A stretch of 17,420 nt of DNA from an uncultured Granulosicoccus sp. (lineage in GTDB: Bacteria > Pseudomonadota > Gammaproteobacteria > Granulosicoccales > Granulosicoccaceae), in the NCBI GenBank assembly GCA_937924505.1, contig CALDSR010000065.1, forward strand, positions 1 to 17,420, read 5' to 3'. Below are positions 15,450 through 17,420 of the stretch, in pieces. The notes beneath the pieces are model-generated. The model saw only the letters and a program-made list of their open reading frames with translations. It searched no databases and had not been told where the DNA came from. The position numbers and the translations under genes were made by a program. Position 1 is the first letter of the stretch, and every line of letters begins with the position of its first letter.

Positions 15450-15923
15450 TCAGGCGCGATAGTCACCCGACTTGCCGCCACTCTTTTGAAGTAGCTTGAT
15501 GTCAGTTATCTGCATACCACGATCCACCGCCTTGCACATGTCATAAATCGTGGCAAGCGCAAGCTGAACGCCGATCAGTGCTTCCATCTCGACACCGGTC
15601 TGTGACTGGGTCTCGGTCCGCACTTCGCAGCTAACACTGTTATCGGCAGCATCGGTGGAAAACTCCACCTCCACATGCGTCAGGCCGATCGGATGGCACA
15701 AAGGGATCAACTCGCTGGTCTTTTTGGTCGCCATGATCGCCGCTATTCGGGCGATACCGAGCACATCGCCCTTTTTATGAGAACCAGCGCACACCATCTC
15801 AAAGGTCGCTGGCAGCATCAAGATCCGGCCAGCTGCGACCGCCACCCGGTGCGTCACAGCCTTGTCCCCGACATCGACCATATGGGCCTCACCCGCACTA
15901 TTGAAATGAGTCAGATCAGACAT
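15450..15923 (-). CDS. moaC: Cyclic pyranopterin monophosphate synthase MoaC
   Basis: Enzyme of 157 aa that makes cyclic pyranopterin monophosphate from the product of MoaA, the end of the first step of molybdenum-cofactor synthesis. Signature segments are [12 protein letters not shown] (50-61), IPLCHPIGL (73-81), TGVEMEAL (109-116), [10 protein letters not shown] (128-137) and [10 protein letters not shown] (144-153). The active-site residues K51, H77, E112, E114, D128 and K131 fall at the same numbers as in the E. coli enzyme. AGGTGA 8 nt before the ATG supports the start. It is divergent from moaD-moaE across 73 bp, and moaA and moaB are not in the window. Confidence 0.97.
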   Translation of the reverse strand: MSDLTHFNSAGEAHMVDVGDKAVTHRVAVAAGRILMLPATFEMVCAGSHKKGDVLGIARIAAIMATKKTSELIPLCHPIGLTHVEVEFSTDAADNSVSCEVRTETQSQTGVEMEALIGVQLALATIYDMCKAVDRGMQITDIKLLQKSGGKSGDYRA

Positions 15924-15996
15924 TGTTTATCACCTGTGTTCTTTGAACTGTGGAGATTGGGTATCATCGATAGCTTACGACCTTTGAGACAACACC

Positions 15997-16230
15997 ATGA
16001 CCATCAAGGTCAAATTTTTTGCCAGCTTGCGGGAAGCGCTGCCGGGAGCGATTGATTCGGTCGATGCCCACGGCATCGAGACCATCACGGACGTCTGGAA
16101 TGCCGCCACTGACGGCCAGGCAATGCCCGACCACGTCCTGTGTTCGGTCAATCTGGAACACAGAGAATCGAACGAAGCGGTCAAGGACGGAGACGAGGTC
16201 GCCTTCTTCCCACCTGTGACGGGCGGCTGA
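15997..16230 (+). CDS. moaD: Molybdopterin synthase sulfur-carrier subunit MoaD
   Basis: Ubiquitin-fold protein of 77 aa, the small subunit of molybdopterin synthase. It carries sulfur as a thiocarboxylate on its C-terminal Gly-Gly and hands it to cyclic pyranopterin monophosphate bound to MoaE. The family features are VKFFASLREALPG (5-17), KDGDEVAFFPPVTGG (63-77) and an exposed terminal GG. TTGAGAC lies upstream of the ATG as a weak ribosome-binding site. Its TGA stop shares one base with the moaE ATG (TGATG), so the two subunits are translationally coupled. In the 73-bp gap to moaC a TTGAAC (15943-15948) could be a -35 box, but no good -10 follows. Confidence 0.93.
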   Translation: MTIKVKFFASLREALPGAIDSVDAHGIETITDVWNAATDGQAMPDHVLCSVNLEHRESNEAVKDGDEVAFFPPVTGG

Positions 16231-16658
16231 TGGCCGTCTCAATACATAGCTGCGCCTATGATCCGCAGCAGGAACTGGCCACGTTTACAGCCAGCTTACC
16301 GGCGGGAAGCTTCGGTGCGACCGCCAGCTTCATCGGTACCATGCGGGATTTCAACGAAGGTGACTCGGTAACCGCGATGACCCTCGAGCATTACCCCGGC
16401 ATGACCGAGAAAGAACTTGAGGCGATCATTGACGACGCAAAGGCCAAGTGGGATATTCTCGACGCTCTGATTGTGCACCGTGTGGGCGACATACACCCAG
16501 CCGACCCAATCGTATTGACAGCCGTATGCTCAGCACATCGTGCAGCGGCGTTTGATGCCTGTCGCTACCTGATGGAAGCATTGAAAAGCCGCGCCCCTTT
16601 CTGGAAAAAAGAAACACTCGACAACGGCGACACTCGCTGGGTTGAGAAAAACACCTGA
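16230..16658 (+). CDS. moaE: Molybdopterin synthase catalytic subunit MoaE
   Basis: Large subunit of molybdopterin synthase, 142 aa, which inserts two sulfurs delivered by MoaD to form the dithiolene of molybdopterin. The features are FIGTMRDFNEGD (34-45), LEHYPGMTEKE (52-62), VHRVGDIHPAD (82-92), CSAHRAAAFDACRYLMEALK (100-119) and RAPFWKKE (121-128). The active-site lysines K119 and K126 coincide in number with those of E. coli MoaE. The ATG at 16230 is chosen because the MoaE fold starts there and it overlaps the moaD stop by one base. The frame is open further upstream (ATG at 16140), but that stretch lies inside moaD and is not conserved. Confidence 0.96.
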   Translation: MAVSIHSCAYDPQQELATFTASLPAGSFGATASFIGTMRDFNEGDSVTAMTLEHYPGMTEKELEAIIDDAKAKWDILDALIVHRVGDIHPADPIVLTAVCSAHRAAAFDACRYLMEALKSRAPFWKKETLDNGDTRWVEKNT

Positions 16659-16678
16659 ATGGCCAGAGTAGCTTTCCA

Positions 16679-17119
16679 ATGATACGTCAGTTACTTGAAC
16701 TGCAAACCGGTCAGGTCGCTTTTCTAAGCGGCTTACTCGCAGGCTTTGCAATGACGGCAGCCTTGAATATCATGCGCACCGGCCGGAACACGCCGATCTC
16801 CAATTTCGTGTTCCTTACCGCCGCGGCATCATCGCTGCTGTTCCTGATTGCTTTGTATGTGGACGTTCGCCTGACCATTGAACTCGCCGGTAGCGGTCAT
16901 TTATCTACCGCAATCACCCAGCATGTATCTTCGATTCGTGTGATTGGAACGTCGAGCGCAACAGTTGCCTTGTCAATGTTTGTCCTGTCCATGGGAGGGC
17001 TGGGCTGGATGATCAGCAACGTCATTGGCGTTATCACCAGCGTGTTGGCAATGATCACCCTTTCCACGCTGTGCTATCTGTGGATTCAGATGAATGCCAT
17101 CGCTCCTATGTTGAGTTAG
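16679..17119 (+). CDS. Small four-helix inner-membrane protein of unknown function
   Basis: Unrecognised protein of 146 aa. Four hydrophobic segments lie at about 12-32, 42-62, 90-110 and 112-137, joined by short loops; the longest loop (about 63-88) is polar and includes IELAGSGHLSTAITQHVSS. The first loop is basic (RTGRN), suggesting it faces the cytoplasm. There are no metal-binding or catalytic motifs. It begins 20 nt after moaE on the same strand and could be co-transcribed, but nothing ties it to molybdenum. The ribosome-binding site is weak. Codon use and composition look like those of its neighbours. Confidence 0.75.
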   Translation: MIRQLLELQTGQVAFLSGLLAGFAMTAALNIMRTGRNTPISNFVFLTAAASSLLFLIALYVDVRLTIELAGSGHLSTAITQHVSSIRVIGTSSATVALSMFVLSMGGLGWMISNVIGVITSVLAMITLSTLCYLWIQMNAIAPMLS

Positions 17120-17228
17120 GACTAGTAAGTAACGGCTGTAAGGCTCCGTCAGGCGTCAGCCATTGATGCCTCCATTGCCAAGCCGATCTTTGGTTCACTT
17201 GTCCTGTGGTGTTACTCCCGTTTGCACT

Positions 17229-17243
17229 CAAGATGCAATCTTG
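17229..17243. repeat. Small perfect inverted repeat between two convergent genes
   Basis: CAAGAT (17229-17234) and ATCTTG (17238-17243) form a 6-bp stem around a 3-nt loop. Neither side has a T-run, so it is not a clear terminator. The 153 bp from 17120 to 17272 hold nothing else I can assign. Confidence 0.35.
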
Positions 17244-17272
17244 ATCAACCAAAATGAGCGGCAGTGTTCACG

Positions 17273-17420
17273 TCATTTTAGTTCCACATAACTCGTTGAT
17301 CGACCTCGCTGAACTAACAACAACAACTCATCTTCAAACTCGCTGGCAATGCGCATTAGCTCCTCGACGGTACCAATACCCTGCTGATTGACAGACAGAA
17401 TGATATCGTCTTCTTGAATG
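17273..17420 (-). CDS. DegP/HtrA-type serine protease, C-terminal end of last PDZ domain (partial)
   Basis: The minus strand is open from the window edge to a TGA at 17273-17275 and encodes the last 48 residues of a protein. It starts IQEDDIILSVNQQGI, continues TVEELMRIASE and ends LLLLVQRGRSTSYVELK. This is the carboxy end of a PDZ domain and resembles the last PDZ of DegP/DegQ (DegP ends in a similar NIQRGDSTIYLL segment). These are periplasmic proteases and chaperones of envelope quality control. The protease domain, first PDZ and signal peptide would lie beyond 17420. A different PDZ protein is possible from so short a piece. Confidence 0.82.
   Translation of the reverse strand, partial: IQEDDIILSVNQQGIGTVEELMRIASEFEDELLLLVQRGRSTSYVELK

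Noticed and set aside
15924..15996. Molybdenum-cofactor riboswitch in the moaC/moaD spacer
   Set aside because: The 73-bp spacer is too short for the full Moco RNA motif and no matching stems were seen.
16140..16229. Upstream ATG extending moaE by 30 residues
   Set aside because: The extension lies inside moaD in another frame. The ATG at 16230 overlaps the moaD stop and gives the normal MoaE N-terminus.

Overview
The window looks like chromosomal DNA of a gammaproteobacterium, with GC a little above 50% by eye. The evidence is an overlapping mutY-yggX pair with an AsmA gene close by, a RhlE-type RNA helicase, an E. coli-like moaC/moaD/moaE set in which MoaC and MoaE keep the E. coli active-site numbering, and a chemoreceptor ending in a W-x-x-F tether. 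No species can be named. I see no insertion sequence, phage gene, CRISPR array or rRNA.

Layout. 1-581: a leftward tRNA-Phe(GAA) with its own stable-RNA-type promoter, then a GC-rich gene-free stretch holding the terminator of the next gene. 582-8929: a chemotaxis module. A leftward chemoreceptor gene is divergent from a compact rightward operon: cheY, a 151-aa protein with a CheC/CheX-type phosphatase signature, cheA, cheW, a STAS-domain gene, cheR and cheB. 8966-11177: a leftward group of mutY, yggX (4-base overlap) and a lipoprotein gene whose product has regular Asp-rich repeats. 11178-11599: a non-coding stretch with a 12-bp tandem repeat and a possible leader peptide. 11600-12931: rhlE, rightward, beginning at TTG. 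12948-15230: asmA, leftward. 15450-16658: molybdenum-cofactor genes, moaC leftward and moaD-moaE rightward, followed by a four-helix membrane protein. 17273-17420: the 3' end of a leftward DegP/HtrA-type protease gene, running off the window.

How the genes work together. The receptor would control CheA through CheW. CheA would phosphorylate CheY and CheB, and CheR and CheB would adapt the receptor, probably docking on its C-terminal VWDEF. No cheZ or cheD is present. The CheX-like protein next to CheY is the best local candidate for removing phosphate from CheY. CheY has Leu where E. coli CheY has the switch residue Tyr106, and the STAS protein lacks the usual phosphorylatable Ser/Thr, so this may not be a plain copy of the flagellar pathway. 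No flagellar or pilus genes are in the window, so its output cannot be read here.

Evolution (inference). In several gammaproteobacteria, from memory, asmA, mutY, yggX and a tRNA-Phe gene lie close together. Here rhlE separates asmA from mutY, and the lipoprotein gene plus the whole chemotaxis module separates yggX from tRNA-Phe. This could mean the module was inserted next to the tRNA gene. I found no att-like duplication to support integrase-mediated insertion.
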